Shown here: positions 21,160 to 32,599 of the stretch, in pieces | How the letters are laid out: each line of letters opens with the position of its first letter | How positions within the stretch are numbered: position 1 is the first letter of the stretch | NCBI GenBank assembly: GCA_033032865.1 | Contig: JAWHQI010000503.1 | Span: forward strand, 124,001-188,000 | Length of the DNA: 64,000 nucleotides | From: Dactylorhiza incarnata | Lineage: Eukaryota; Streptophyta; Magnoliopsida; Asparagales; Orchidaceae | Reading direction: 5' to 3' | Made by a program: the position numbers and the translations under genes | Notes under the pieces: model-generated | Database searches by the model: none | The model's input: only the letters and a program-made list of their open reading frames with translations | What the model was told of the DNA's origin: nothing

Positions 21160-23217
21160 TATAACACCTCCCCTGTAATGACCATATAATATGGGTCCGG
21201 CCGGGACCCCACAGCATATAACCTCCACAGCTTTGGTATTAAAAGATGATATTAACTACCCAACTCAAAACTCAGATAATACACAGCGGAAACAAACATA
21301 AAACACAGAGATTGTCCACACTACATAGGATTCCAATTGGCCTTAAGGCCTTACAAAATCACAGTCCAAAGCACCAAACATTCAACACGACAGGACATCC
21401 CAACAAAAGGGGAAAATAGTAGTTTTACCTAAACTACCTCGGCATGCAAGCCGGTTAAAACATAATGCAATAATAGAAGTGCATGGAAATAAAGACAAGC
21501 ACTTCATGAGGCTTTAGGCCTTTTTGGCCGGCGCGCTAGGTCTAGCCTACGATTCTTGCCCTGCAACCAAATCACAAAGAGCGGTAAACGAGGGTCAGCT
21601 ATGGCTGACCACAAACGGTGTAACAACATCCCTCCTCCCGGCCGTCCTAGCGAACCCCGGGGAATTACTTCACCCTGCAAGTCAGCACTTCGTATGCAAA
21701 TGTACATATAAGAAAGTAGCATAAACACAGGTGTGAGTGTCACATACATCATTCACGTTTCTATGTTGAGCAGATAATAAAAAGGGGCCTACCAATGCAA
21801 AATGAATGCAAACCCGGGTTTCACCCAAGGCACCCTAAAGCGTATGAATCTATCACATCACCATACATCATCATCACATCACAAACACAGGGGTACTCGT
21901 CATTTCCCCACAAGGGCATCGTAGCCCAAGGCCAAGAGCTCTCGCTGAGACCCACCTCGCCTGGCTCGCCATGCCATCGGGCTTGTCTAACAGCTCACAC
22001 GCTCGGGCCGCCAACAACACACAAGACCGATACTAAGAATTCTGGCTAACAAAAATGTCCCAAGGTCCTGGACTTACTCTCGGGACAACGTCCACCGATT
22101 GACTCGCCTGAAGACCGTCAACGGACTCATCCGTAGCACAGACATTCTCGTCAGTCAACAATCGAAGGGACTAATCTTGCCGGGACACTCTCCACACGTG
22201 AATCTCAGTCTTCACGGGATAGCCAGCCGACCACAAAGACCAATCGCGCCTTCGCACAACACTAGGCAACACAAGCCCCATATTCCGCACATTACTTCTT
22301 CGCCCTAAACCCAACGTTCGTTACCACACGAAGCTACAAGGGAATCACAACGACGAGTTCGCCGTATTCGGATTTCTAACAAAACCCCTAAAATGCGCGT
22401 AAATCAACATCACCGAATCGGACCAACGGCCACAAATCCGGCTTCACCCACAATGCCTAATCCGCTAACGAAGCAGATCTCTAGTGCAAATCATGTCGGG
22501 GACGGACTCAATCAACCCGATGGTTCCTTTTGAACCATGGCGACCCGGACCCCTCTCACTCGACGGATCCGGTGCCAAAATGCAGAAATTAAAGGGATGC
22601 CATGCACGCATCCTAAAGACCGGGAGGAGAAATGCCGTTACCTTTTGAGATCTCCTCCTAGCCATGAGAAGCTTGCAAACAAACAGTGGAGAAGAAGCGC
22701 CTCGACGCCCTCTACACATTGCTGGTCTCGGATCGGCGAACGGAGCTCCGAAGCTCCGGCAATGGCGGATTCCCCTTCTTCTTCCTCCTTGCCTCCTCCT
22801 CCTTTCTCCAACCTAAGAGAGAGAGAGAGTCTTGGAAATAATGAGGGTTCAACTCCTCTACCAAGCCTTAAAACCCCCCAGCCATCCATCGCAGCCGTTG
22901 GATCAAATCCGAACATTTTTGGACGGCCGGATCATCTTCCCCGTCACTTTTCGCGGAGCAGAATAAACAGTGCGCACGAGCAGCGGCGCACGGTCAGTGA
23001 TCGTGCGCGGCCAACATCCCCTGATCGTGCGCACTACACGATCAGCCGACCTTCAACCCTTGTGAATTAACGCACGATCAGGCGCACGACCACTGGTCGT
23101 GCGCGAAGGAGGCCAGTGAGCGTGCGCGAAGAACCTGCTATGGAATTTTCAGCCTATTCCGAGGGCGATGCTACCACTCCGCCTACCTCGCTGGACTACG
23201 ATTTTTGGGGTGTTACA
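21160..23217 (-). repeat. 5' LTR (about 2.06 kb) of the Del/Tekay-like element
   Basis: On the minus strand it starts TGTAACACCCCAAAA at 23217 and ends GGTGTTATA at 21160. A cluster of GTGCGC/GCGCAC motifs lies at 22970-23130 near its start. A short GA microsatellite is at 22821-22834. The open frames on either strand here have no homology. Confidence 0.85.
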
Positions 23218-23655
23218 ACTTTCTGAAAAACAAATCTTATGTCTTTGATGTTTTCAAGAAGTGGAAAAACTTGGTAGAAACTGAAATAAGTTTAAAGTTG
23301 AAGTGCTTAAGATCTGATAATGGTGACGAGTACTGCAGTAAGGAGTTTGAAGAATATTGTGTTGTGAATGACATTAGAAGAGAGAAGACAGTATCAGGCA
23401 CACCGCAACAAAATGGTGTGGTTGAACGTATTAACAGGACTATAGCCAAACGTGCTAGGAGCATGAGGTTGAATGCAAGTTTGCCAAAGAAGTTCTGGGC
23501 TGAAGCGGTTAATTCAGCTGCTTACCTGATCAATAAAGGCCCATCAATGGCCATTGATTGCAGGTTGCCTGAAGAAGCTTTGACTGGAAAGCAAGTGAAT
23601 CTTTCACACTTTCCTATATTTGGGGTGCACCGCTTATGCCCATGTAGATGTTGAG
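23218..23655 (+). pseudogene. copia integrase, C-terminal part
   Basis: This continues the integrase broken at 17637: YVFDVFKKWKNLVETEI, the second catalytic Asp in LRSDNGDEYCSKEF, and the catalytic Glu in GTPQQNGVVERINRTI, all intact. A frameshift near 23620 (after HFPIFG) moves the frame to the next segment. Confidence 0.9.
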
Positions 23656-25609
23656 AGCAGATCAAAGTTGGATCCAAAATCTAAGGTCTGCACCTTCTTG
23701 GGTTATGGTGGCACCAACTTTGGCTACAAGCTATGGGACAATGTAAGTTTGAAGGAATTCAAGAGTAGGAATGTGATCTTTAATGAGAATATGATGTATA
23801 AATATCAGATCAAGGAACAAGACAAGCATGAGGAGCCTATGTCTGTTGAACTTGATGATACTCCTATCGAGTTGAGAAATCAAGGATCTGAGCATTTTGG
23901 CGAAGACATTGAGCATACTGACACTCATGGAGAGATTGAAGTGGAGCCTATCACTCCACCCATTGCTACCCGGCGTCCTAGACGGACTATCATTGCTCCA
24001 TCACGTTTCTCTCCATCGCTTTACTATCTTCTTCTAACTGATAATGGAGAGCCCAATTGTTATGAAGAAGCCATACAAGTTGCTGAGAAGGATGAGTGGA
24101 TGAGTGCTATAGATGATGAGATGGACTCTCTATCCATTAATCAGACATGGGATTTGGTTAAGCTTCCAACTGGAAAGAAAGCTATTCAAAATAAATGGAT
24201 ATACAGGTTAAAGCATGAGCATGATGGGTCTTATAGGTATAAAGCCAGACTTGTTGTGAAGGGATTCCAGCAGAAGGCAGGAATCGACTTCACTGAGATT
24301 TTCTCTCCTGTGGTGAAGTTATCCACTATTAGGACTGTTCTAAGTATTGTTGCTGCTGAGGATCTCCACTTAGAACAGTTGGATGTAAAAACTGCGTTCC
24401 TTCATGGTGACTTGGAGGAAGACATTTATATGCTTCAACCACAAGGCTACATAAAAGCAAGAAAGGAAAATTTGGTGTGCAAGCTGAAGAAGAGCCTTTA
24501 TGGGCTCAAACATGCACCAAGACAGTGGTATATGAAATTTGACAGGTTCATGCAAAAGAGCGAGTACACTCGTTGTCATTCAGACCGCTGTTGTTACTTT
24601 AGGAGGCTGAAGGGCCTATATCATACTGCTTTTATATGTTGATGATATGTTAGTGGCAAGCTCTAACATGGAGGAGATCAAATATCTGAAGAGGCAAATG
24701 AAAAAAGAATTATCAATGAAGGATTTGGGTCCTGCAAAGCAAATCTTAGGACTGAGGATTGAAAGGATAGGCTAAATAGAGTACTGAAGTTGAATCAGAG
24801 GGACTATATTCAGAAGGTGTTGAAAAGGTTCAACATGAAGAATGTCAAGCCTGTAGCCACTCCTTTAGCAGGTCACTTCAGGAGCCTCTCTAAAAGTCAC
24901 AGTCCAAGGACTTAGAGAGAGAGAGAGAGAGAAAATGGAGAAGGTTCCATATGCATCTGCTGTATGGAGCCTCATGTATGTCATGATTTGCATCAGACCC
25001 GACATTGCCCATGCAGTGGGAGTTGTGAGCAGGTATATGTCCGATCCAGGACAAGAGCATTGGAATGATGTGAAGTGGATAATGAGATATCTTGCGGGCA
25101 CTAAAGATATGGTGTTGTGTTACTCAGGCACACAAGTCCACTTGCAAGGATATGTTGACTATGATTTAGCTGGGGAGGTCGATGACAGTAAGAGTACCAC
25201 GGGCTATGTGTTTACTTTTGGGAGTGCCGCTATTACTTGGATGTCAAGGTTGTAGAAAGATGTTGCCCTGTCAACAACGGAAGCTGAATAGATTGCTGCA
25301 TCTGAGACCAGCAAGGAGTTGATATGGCTGCAAGGATTACTGAAAGAGCTTGGTTCTGAGCAAGTCGGTTGCAACCTATTTAGTGACAGTCAGAGCGTCA
25401 TTCACTTGGCTAAAAATTCAGCTTTTCATTCTAGAACCAAGCACATCCGACATCGATATCATCACATGCGTTCCTTGATTGAAGAGGGCACATTCAAATT
25501 GGAGAAAATATATACAGATGACAACCTAGCTGATATATTTACAAAGATTGTACCCAGTGAGAAAATGGATTTTTGCTCAAACTCCATTGGGTTGATTATT
25601 ACTAGATAA
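23620..25609 (+). pseudogene. copia reverse transcriptase and RNase H, frameshifted
   Basis: The first frame, 23620-24642, has the integrase tail (GYGGTNFGYKLWD) and the RT start (KARLVVKGFQQKAGIDF, LDVKTAFLHGDLEED, KKSLYGLKHAPRQWY). A frameshift near 24590 leads to the catalytic LYVDDMLVASS near 24640. Further damage follows at 24775-24935, including a GA microsatellite (24916-24934). RNase H is recognisable from 24935 to 25609 (ASAVWSLMYVMICIRPDIAH, DYDLAGEVDDSKSTTGYVF, FSDSQSVIHLAKN, TKHIRHRYHHMRSL, DNLADIFTKI), with stops near 25254 and 25289. Confidence 0.88.
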
Positions 25610-25664
25610 CTAGTATTGCCACCATGATTTGCAGTGCAAAAGTGTTGTACATAAGAGGATCAGT

Positions 25665-25678
25665 CCCAAGTGGGAGAT
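25665..25678 (+). promoter_or_regulatory. Polypurine tract
   Basis: CCCAAGTGGGAGAT directly precedes the 3' LTR. The purine run AAGTGGGAGA is the plus-strand priming site usual in plant copia elements. Confidence 0.75.
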
Positions 25679-26390
25679 TGTTATTTTTTGGCGGTACTGA
25701 TCTGGACCGGTTCACTTGAACCGGTCTAGGGTTTCCCTTCCCTTTTCCCGCAAGGTGCAGACGGGATGGCTCCATTTCTCGGATCCCGATCGAGAGAGGA
25801 GCAACGAGAAGAGGGGGACGACTTGGAGGCGTTCTGGAGTAAAATCGGGAGGCGGCTCAGGAGGCGTTGGCGTCAACGACAGTGGAGGAGCCGACGACTG
25901 TGTTCATGGAGGGATTGCGGCGACTGTGTTCGTTGAGTAGCCGACCGAGTGGAGATCCGAAGCTCTCGGGATTCTGGAGCACTCCGTCCCTTTCTTTCTG
26001 AAGGAGGAGAGATCTCTCTCCTTGGTGTTTCTGCCCACTTCCGGCTAAAATCGGTAACCGAGGTTTCGCTCCCTCTCTATCCCTACACTTACTTTTGTAT
26101 TTTTTTTTCATTCTAGGGGAGCTTTGAGGTATTAGCCAAGTAGTGGCTAAGCAAAGCTCGCTAGTCTATGTGATGAATGTATGTATGGGTGCTTCGTAGT
26201 ATTGGTCGATAGGGGGTCAAGCGGAGCACGTAGCCCTCTCTTTATTATTGCACTGTATTATTGTGGTGGCAGGTTATGCTTGGGTTTTATTCCCCATGAG
26301 GGTTTCCCAAGCTTGTTAATATATAGCAAAATGTGAAATTGTGTTTGCCGCTGCGATTAGCGTTGCTTCGATTTACCCGCAATCCTAACA
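25679..26390 (+). repeat. 3' LTR (712 bp) of the copia element
   Basis: It starts TGTTATTTTTTGGCGG and ends CAATCCTAACA, followed by the TSD CAGAG. It contains the intact empty site for solo LTR B at about 25980. Confidence 0.93.
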
Positions 26391-26395
26391 CAGAG

Positions 26396-26960
26396 GCGAT
26401 GAATGATGAGTGTATTGTTGCGTCTGAGCACGGGAGAATCTATTGCACAACTGGTTGTATATATATTCAAATGATGACATATTTTCACATTTTGATATTC
26501 CTCATCAATCACTCGCTCTCATATGGGAAGATTTTTGTGTCCGGAGTCTGGACATGTCTGAGTTTTGAGATGTCGAAAATGACAATTCTCTGATGTCATT
26601 TTTGACATCTCTGATGTCATTTTTGACATCTAAGAATGACTAGATGTTCTTGTTAGTGAAATATGAGATGTCGTAGATGACAATTCTCATTTGTCATTTC
26701 AAATATAAAAAAAAATACAAAAATTAATATATCCGAAGCCCGGACATAAAATTTTCCCCTCATTCATTGAGAGGTTATATACATTGAAGCCCGGACATAA
26801 AACCTACCTGAGCTTATATACATTGAAGCCCGGGCATACAATCTACATGAGCTTATGTACGTTGAGAAGCCCGGACATAATATCTACCTCCGAACATGTC
26901 GAAAGTCCGCACATAAATTTTTTGCCTTATTCAATGTGAGCTTACATTGAATTCCGATAC
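26396..26960. repeat. Intergenic DNA with short dispersed repeats
   Basis: No gene was seen. GATGTCATTTTTGACATC, a perfect 9-bp inverted repeat, occurs twice in tandem at 26594-26631. GAAGCCCGGACATA recurs at 26735, 26786, 26825 and 26876 with related sequence between (GAGCTTATATACATT). Confidence 0.7.
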
Positions 26961-27365
26961 TTTTTTTTTGGGCGCTGATATCCGCACTGCAGTTTTAGCT
27001 ATCCGCACTCTATTTGTATGAGATATTACGTGTCTTTTGGAAATACGCTTTGTACATGCATTTTTAGGAAAAGTATTCAACACGAAAGTTGTAGATCTCG
27101 TCGAGATCTACAACTTTCCTGATGAACATTTTTCCTAAAAATGCACGCACAACGTATTGCCGCCCGGATTGAAACCTGGACGTAACTATAACGAATTTTT
27201 GGAAATACGCTTTGTACATGCATTTTTAGGAAAAGTGTTCAACCTGAACACCTTTCCTAAAAATGCATGTACAAGACGTATTTTCAAAAGGTGCGTACTA
27301 ACTCATATAAATAGAGTGCGGATAGCCAAAGCTACAGTAAAAATATCAGCGCCTTTTTTTACATG
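26961..27365. mobile_element. Fold-back (MITE-like) element with nested hairpins
   Basis: The outer arms, about 26965-27090 and 27200-27362, are inverted copies: GGCGCTGATATCCGCACTG on the left, AGTAAAAATATCAGCGCC on the right, with CTATCCGCACTCTAT shared. Inside are two hairpins. One is centred at about 27097, with a perfect 17-bp inverted repeat (GAAAGTTGTAGATCTCG). The other is at 27201-27290 and is built of GTACATGCATTTTTAGGAAA and its complement. No transposase ORF is present. TSDs were not evident. Confidence 0.75.
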
Positions 27366-30365
27366 GGACTATTTTTTACATTAATTCACTTGATCATATT
27401 ACGACCGAGTATCACAAATCCTTCTCCCTCTGGACTATTCATACATATCTCACATTTAATATAAAAACTACATAATTTTAGTTCGTGGTCAAGTCAAACT
27501 CCATATGCTCCAAATTTATTTGCATACCAATAATTTAAGCCGAAGGTCAATTATTAGCTATTTATAATAAAAGGAGTTGTGCAATGAAATATTAAAATCA
27601 TGTGATTAGGTATACAAGATGTGTTTAATTATAAATATTGAGTTTGTTATGCACTCCTTAATCATGAAATCAGTACATATTTATAATTAGTGAACTTACA
27701 TTGATTATTTTTGCACAGTTTTATTTAATATGGATGAATGAGATTTCATACTGTTTATAAATACTACACTAAATAATGCTTTCTCATAGTACTGATAGTA
27801 CCCATAAAATTCGATGTATATTTCCATAATATATTTTCAAAATAGTATTTTTTTTTATTGTACTATCATATATGAATTTTGAAAATAATACTTGAAGCTA
27901 AAGAGATTAAGAAATTGGGCATGAGTAAGGCGTGTGATCGTTGCACTAAAAAAGTCAAACGACACATACATTCTTGATGGTGGTCGTAAGTGTTGTCCAG
28001 CCACACATACATTCTATGACGGTGACATTTTTGTCGAAACTCACTGCCCACCACCAGAGCAAAACATCAGAAAACCTGATATCTGAAGATGATTTCCTTG
28101 AAGTTCACGGCACTAGGAGGAGAGGGAACGATAAGATCCGGCAGCTGCCCGCTTCCTTAGAACCAAGACCTCCAGGTGGTCTGAACTCACCATTGCTCAC
28201 AAAAATGTGTAGCCTCTAGATGACATGATGTTTTCTTGGCTTTAATAGGGAGAGCCAAATCAAAGTTACTCTAATTGGATCCAATTAATTCCAATTAAAA
28301 CTCCTAATTAAAACTTCAAATTAAAATTAAATATGAGATCCCTCTTTAAGTAAACAAAAATAAATAAAAAAGGATTTCTTCGTCATGCCTAACTTCGTGC
28401 CAAGGGCGAGACCAAGTTCATGTGTCATGAAGCCATGAAACGATGCAACACAACTATCAGGAGTTTCGACTATTCACGGTACTAAACTGAGTCACATTAA
28501 GAGGGAATTCGAACAACCTTAAATAGTTTTGTACGTATTTATCGGGTCGTCTCGAAATAAATGAGTCCATATTAATATATTATAATATAAAATATTCCAA
28601 GACATCCTTGTTGAATGTGAAAATTATGAAGTTCAAAGATCTTAAAAAGTTTTTTCCAAATTAACTATTTGTTTCCATGTTAGAGGTGTTGCAGAAATGT
28701 CTACGATTGTGTAAATAGCTCTACGAGCGAATGGGTCAGATCGATAGGAAAATGGAAATATTTGTACAATCTGTACAAGTTATACGTTTCATCACCACTT
28801 TGTGAGAAATCGTTAGGTATGGAGATGCCAGATACCTATGACTCCGTTGGTGAAATAATCTCTGTAAAAAAAGATATTTTTTTACTGGCACACATAAAAG
28901 ATTTTGTTGTGAACAAACAAAAGATATTCCAAATGATTAGATCAAACATACTTTAAACATCCCCTTTGTAGAGATATAATTCGAAGCTCAAAATGAAATT
29001 AACTTTTTTTTTAATAAAAAAAAATTAAGAATGAAAGTAAGGAATAATAAATATGAAAATTTTATTTGGACGTAAGTTCCATCTCACAGTTACGACCCGA
29101 CCTTCTCGATTCAACAAAGCTTTCAAGTCTTATACAACTTATAGAGACCGTCAACGAAAGGGAAAATACTTTGAACCCTGAATGACGCAGATCGGACATA
29201 CTTTAAACCCTAAATAACCCAGATTCAGAAACTTCTGATCACCTAGAACTAACACCATCCCACATTGGACGCGTAGTATCGGCCGGTAAGAGAACTCTCA
29301 GCACTCATAACATTGATGTTCTATATAAACTTTATCTATTTTATCTTTTGTTGGATGGAAAAATGGACTTTTCCACCATAATTTACTTCATTAAAGCAAC
29401 ATGGTGGCTCAAACCCTTTAAGCGAGGCTCATAGTTTTTAACAAAGGTAACAAAGTTACTGTTCCATCGGCAATGGTGGGCTCGGAGTGATACATGCATG
29501 GGTTGATTGCTTCCAGCTTTTGGGAGAACATATTATAACCATTCTTTTTACCTTTCATCACGAGCCCCTTTTCACTTCAGCCTAGAACAGTTTATACAAA
29601 TGTCTATTTTTCGCGTTTTTCAAATTATCTCTGATGGCCCCTTTGACGCCCAGTGATTGAATTCGCGCGAGCTGCTGTTTGGCAGAGAGTCGGCACCGCC
29701 AATGCTCGGCATTGCGGATCGATTCGGCAACGATTGGGCACAAAATCAGAAATTTTCTAAATAAGATTCTGTTAATTTTCAGTTTGCTGAGAGTTCATTC
29801 CAACTTAATAACAATTTAGTCGAGATATATATTTCATATACCAACAAATGAGCCTAAGGAGAATTGGGCACTTCCAATGAGGAACAGAGAGAACATTTAC
29901 TACTGAAAAAGACAGGGAAGCTTACAAAGTTGCCTAATTTGCCGGTAAAAGAATCAGGAAACAAACACAAATAAAATCTAATAAGTAGGAAGAGATCTTC
30001 ACCATCAACGTTCATGCAGTAGGAGGCACAGATCATTGCCAGAAAGGTAGAGAGAAAATACCGAGGAAATATTTATCTCTACTACAACTTTAGTTTGTTT
30101 CTTCTGACATTATACTTCTCCACCTTATTCGATCTGAAGCCTGCGAGCAGCAGCAGCACAATTCACATCTATCAAAAAATAAAGAAGAAATTCAAGCTTT
30201 ATTTTAAGTATTTCTAAGCTTTTGAATGAAAAGTTCATAAATTTGATTGAATTGAGCTTATTCATATGCATATCTTTTTTCTAAATCATATGATTCCATT
30301 TAAAGTGCTGAAGAATAACATCAATGGAAGATTTTTTTTCCTGAGAAACAATTAGCTCACCAACT
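27366..30365. other. AT-rich intergenic region
   Basis: No convincing gene was found. The open stretches at 28762-28956 and 27974-28219 have no recognisable family. TCCCACATTGGACG at 29262, followed about 60 bp later by TCTATATAAA, resembles a short plant promoter-like block, but no ORF follows. The end nearest 30365 is probably the 3' region of the SMR-like gene. Confidence 0.5.
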
Positions 30366-30797
30366 TCACTTGGCAATGGCCAAGCTTCTTCTCACCGCCC
30401 GCCTTCTTTTCCGGCGAAGACACTTGCGCTTCATAAACACAACCAGCCCGAGGCCTTCAATGAAGTCAAACCGGCGGCCTTCGGAGCAGAGCCTCATCAG
30501 CCTTCTCCGGCACGGCATGGGCTTCTTTGGCGGCGGGGGGCACTGAACTATCGCCGGAATTCTGCTATCCGGTGAGGCTGGAGTGCAGTATCCTCCATTT
30601 TGATCCGCATCGATAGCTTCCATCATCATCTCCTCTGCTTTTCCAGCAAATACGTTTGAGGAAGAGGATGAAGAGCAGGTGGAGGAAGAAGCCATTAATT
30701 CTTCTTCTTCCATTTTATCCTCACCAACAAAATCTTGCTGGTAACCTAAGCTGGATTCTGTGACATGCTGGCAGAGGAAGAATGGGTGAGGGGACAT
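30366..30797 (-). CDS. SIAMESE-RELATED (SMR)-like cyclin-dependent kinase inhibitor
   Basis: The predicted 143-aa, single-exon protein is within the short length typical of plant SMRs. Residues about 70-100 hold the family signature: CTPASPDSRIPAIVQCPPPP followed by KKPMPCRRRL, close to the SMR pattern C-x-TP-x-S-x-x-x-RIP-x-x-x-x-CPPAP-x-KP. An FDFIEGLGLVVF segment follows and may be the hydrophobic C-terminal motif. The N-terminal part has a Ser-rich run and an acidic patch. SMRs bind CDK-cyclin complexes in the nucleus, restrain division and promote endoreduplication. I chose ATG 30797 over the in-frame ATG at 30911 because a TATA box (30861-30870) lies between them. The basic tail (KRKCLRRKRRRAVRR) is longer than I expect and could be a nuclear localisation signal. 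It is the only probable host gene here. Confidence 0.65.
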   Translation of the reverse strand: MSPHPFFLCQHVTESSLGYQQDFVGEDKMEEEELMASSSTCSSSSSSNVFAGKAEEMMMEAIDADQNGGYCTPASPDSRIPAIVQCPPPPKKPMPCRRRLMRLCSEGRRFDFIEGLGLVVFMKRKCLRRKRRRAVRRSLAIAK

Positions 30798-30860
30798 GGC
30801 TTGACAGAAAATATAGCAAGAGACGAAGAGGTTGGGCAATGAGAAACATAAAACTGTATA

Positions 30861-30870
30861 ATTTATATGA
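30861..30870 (-). promoter_or_regulatory. TATA-like box of the SMR-like gene
   Basis: The minus strand reads TCATATAAAT about 65 bp upstream of the chosen ATG. It fits a short 5' UTR and supports that start. Confidence 0.45.
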
Positions 30871-31438
30871 CACTGGCAGATTCCTCTGTACTTTTTCTGA
30901 AGTTGAGGCATTTCTTATGGGATTAACTACCAGCAGTTCATCATCACCATTGATTTGGATGGAGATCTGTGCACACAAATCACCACCACTGTTGGCGATT
31001 TATGAAATCTTAATTTCCCTTTGCAGAAAGATAGAATTCTTTTATGAGATATTCTTTACTCTTTAGGAATATTATTATCATTCAAATCAAAAAAGGTAGG
31101 TGAAATAATAAGAAATTCATATAATTTTGACATAAATGTCTTCTATTGTTGACCCATGCAGTGGAGAAATTAACACTTTTGAATTTTTTTAACATTTTTG
31201 AATGTAGAATTGAAGTATTGGAGCTTGATTTGTTCATGATAGATTCAAATTTAGGCTCGGTTTGGCACGGTGGTGACGGACGTAAACGCGGTGGTTATGA
31301 ACCGTCGTTCGTAGACGCCCGACCTCGCCTAAGGAACTTCAATCACTTTTATGGTCAAAACTAGTTTTCTTTTCTTGGTGGTGGTCATAACCATTGAAAA
31401 ATTAGCGTTGCCTTTAAATATGTAAGCAAATGGGTTTA
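30871..31438. other. Upstream region of the SMR-like gene and unassigned flank
   Basis: AT-rich DNA with no supported ORF. From 31252 (TAGGCTCGGTTTGGCACGG) the sequence becomes GC-richer and looks like the start of an unidentified repeat. It is cut by the copia element at 31444 and continues at 39674. Confidence 0.4.
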
Positions 31439-31443
31439 AAGAC

Positions 31444-32064
31444 TGTTAAGATTGTGAAGTGAGCTAGCGCAGGCATTAGCGCGACTGTTAAAATTGTGAA
31501 GTGAGCTATCGTCGGCGCTAGCGCTAGCGTCGGCGCTAGCTCAACTTCCAGGTGGCGCCTCCCGGATCTATAAATAGGGGGCAATCCCCCTGCAGAGAAT
31601 ATCAGAGAGAACTAGAGGCTTGAGCGGTCTCAATTTGGCGGTCTCAATTAGAGCGAACTCGGAGTGAGTTCGGCAAGCGACCTAGAGCAGGTTTCTTGAG
31701 TGTGGGAGACCGCAAGCTAGCGCAGGTGCTAGTAGGTAGCGCAGGCGGTAGTGGAGAAGTGGTCTGGCGGTCTGAATCAGCGGTCTCGTCTGTGGAGTGT
31801 GCGAGCAGCGAGCTCGTGCGACCGCGAGCTAGCACGGGCGCTAGCGATACCGCCGCAGCTAGTGAAGAGGTGGAGAAGCGGACATCTGTTCGCGACAAGT
31901 TGTTTTTTGTTGTATTCGGCTGTTGTAAATCAAATTGTATGCAACTTGTATTCAGTCTTCTCTCTTGTAATTGTTGTAACTTTTTTGCCAAGTAATAAAT
32001 ATGTGTTTTTTGTTCATTCTTTGTGTGCTTGTCTCAGTGTTCCATAGATCTTGAAAATTTCACA
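31444..32064 (+). repeat. 5' LTR (621 bp)
   Basis: It starts TGTTAAGATTGTGAAGTGAG and ends GAAAATTTCACA. The first 42 bp are duplicated (TGTTAAAATTGTGAAG again at 31486), which explains its extra length over the 560-bp 3' LTR. TATAAATAGG near 31570 is a strong TATA box. GCTAGCGC/GCGCTAGC and GCGGTCTC motifs are abundant. Confidence 0.9.
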
Positions 32065-32076
32065 TGGTATCAGAGC
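32065..32076 (+). promoter_or_regulatory. Primer binding site (tRNA-iMet)
   Basis: TGGTATCAGAGC directly follows the 5' LTR end TTTCACA. Confidence 0.93.
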
Positions 32077-32115
32077 GAGATTGGAACAAGCACTGAGTTA
32101 TAAGCACTGAGCAAC

Positions 32116-32599
32116 ATGGACGGAGGAGGAGGCTATGCGAGAGGTCTTGGCATTGAGTTGCTGACTCTGACAAATTTCAAGAAGTGAAAGTCGTGTGTGG
32201 AGAGCTACCTACTTAGAGAGGACCTATGGGAGGTCGTTGGTGGAGATGAGCAAGAGGAAGTTGCAGCTGCTGATGGTAATGCTCAAGAGGTGAGAGTTTG
32301 GAGGAAGACGAACGCCAAAGCAGAGTTCATTTTGAAGAGAGCTATTTCTCCTGACTTGTTCGACCACATTATGGGTTGCAAGTCAGCATCTGAGGTATGG
32401 AGGGCCCTCGATGGGCTATTCAACAAGAAGAATGTAGCTCGGCTACAGTTTCTGGAGAATGAGTTGGCGCGGTCCACTCAAGGAGAGTTATCGATATCCA
32501 CCTTCTTCTTGAAGGTGAAGAATTTGTGTGCAGAGATCTCGGCCTTAGATCCTGATGAGCTGATCTCTGAGGCGAAGCTGAAGAGGCACATACTCTGAG
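32116..32599 (+). pseudogene. copia gag, first part
   Basis: It starts MDGGGGYARGLGIELL at 32116. A TGG-to-TGA change at 32185 breaks NFKKWK. The frame then reads LREDLWEVVGGD, ISPDLFDHIMGCKSASEVWR and KKNVARLQFLENELARS, matching the Gag at 56996-56616. A CGA-to-TGA stop after KRHIL coincides with the TSD of the next insertion. The rest resumes at 33357. Confidence 0.88.

Larger units (their letters stand above)
17638..23217 (-). mobile_element. Truncated Ty3/gypsy (Del/Tekay-like) element, minus strand
   Basis: The element reads on the minus strand: 5' LTR (23217-21160), iMet PBS, gag, protease, RT and RNase H, stopping at about 17640. Integrase, chromodomain and 3' LTR are absent. The LTR start TGTAACACCCC and inner end GGTGTTATA are typical of plant chromovirus LTRs. 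No TSD is found because the left side is deleted, together with about 10 bp of the host integrase gene (between STGK and the YFLKNK-like resumption). Confidence 0.88.
13426..26395 (+). mobile_element. Ty1/copia (Tork-like) retrotransposon with CAGAG TSD, nested insertions
   Basis: Perfect 5-bp duplications CAGAG flank 13431-26390. LTRs start TGTTATTTTTTGG and end AATCCTAACA. The order is 5' LTR, iMet PBS, gag-protease-integrase, RT-RNase H, polypurine tract, 3' LTR. The domain order with integrase before RT is copia. Two later insertions break it: a solo LTR in the 5' LTR (13778-15535) and a Del/Tekay-like gypsy fragment in integrase (17638-23217). Frameshifts near 23620 and 24590 and several stops make it defective. 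Assignment to Tork is by sequence feel (DVKTAFLHGDLEEDIYM) and is tentative. Confidence 0.9.

Noticed and set aside
22537..23070. 177-codon ORF in the gypsy LTR
   Set aside because: No similarity, overlaps an LTR, and arises in GC-rich noncoding DNA.
28762..28956. Small intergenic ORF as a possible host gene
   Set aside because: AT-rich context, no homology, no promoter or splice support.
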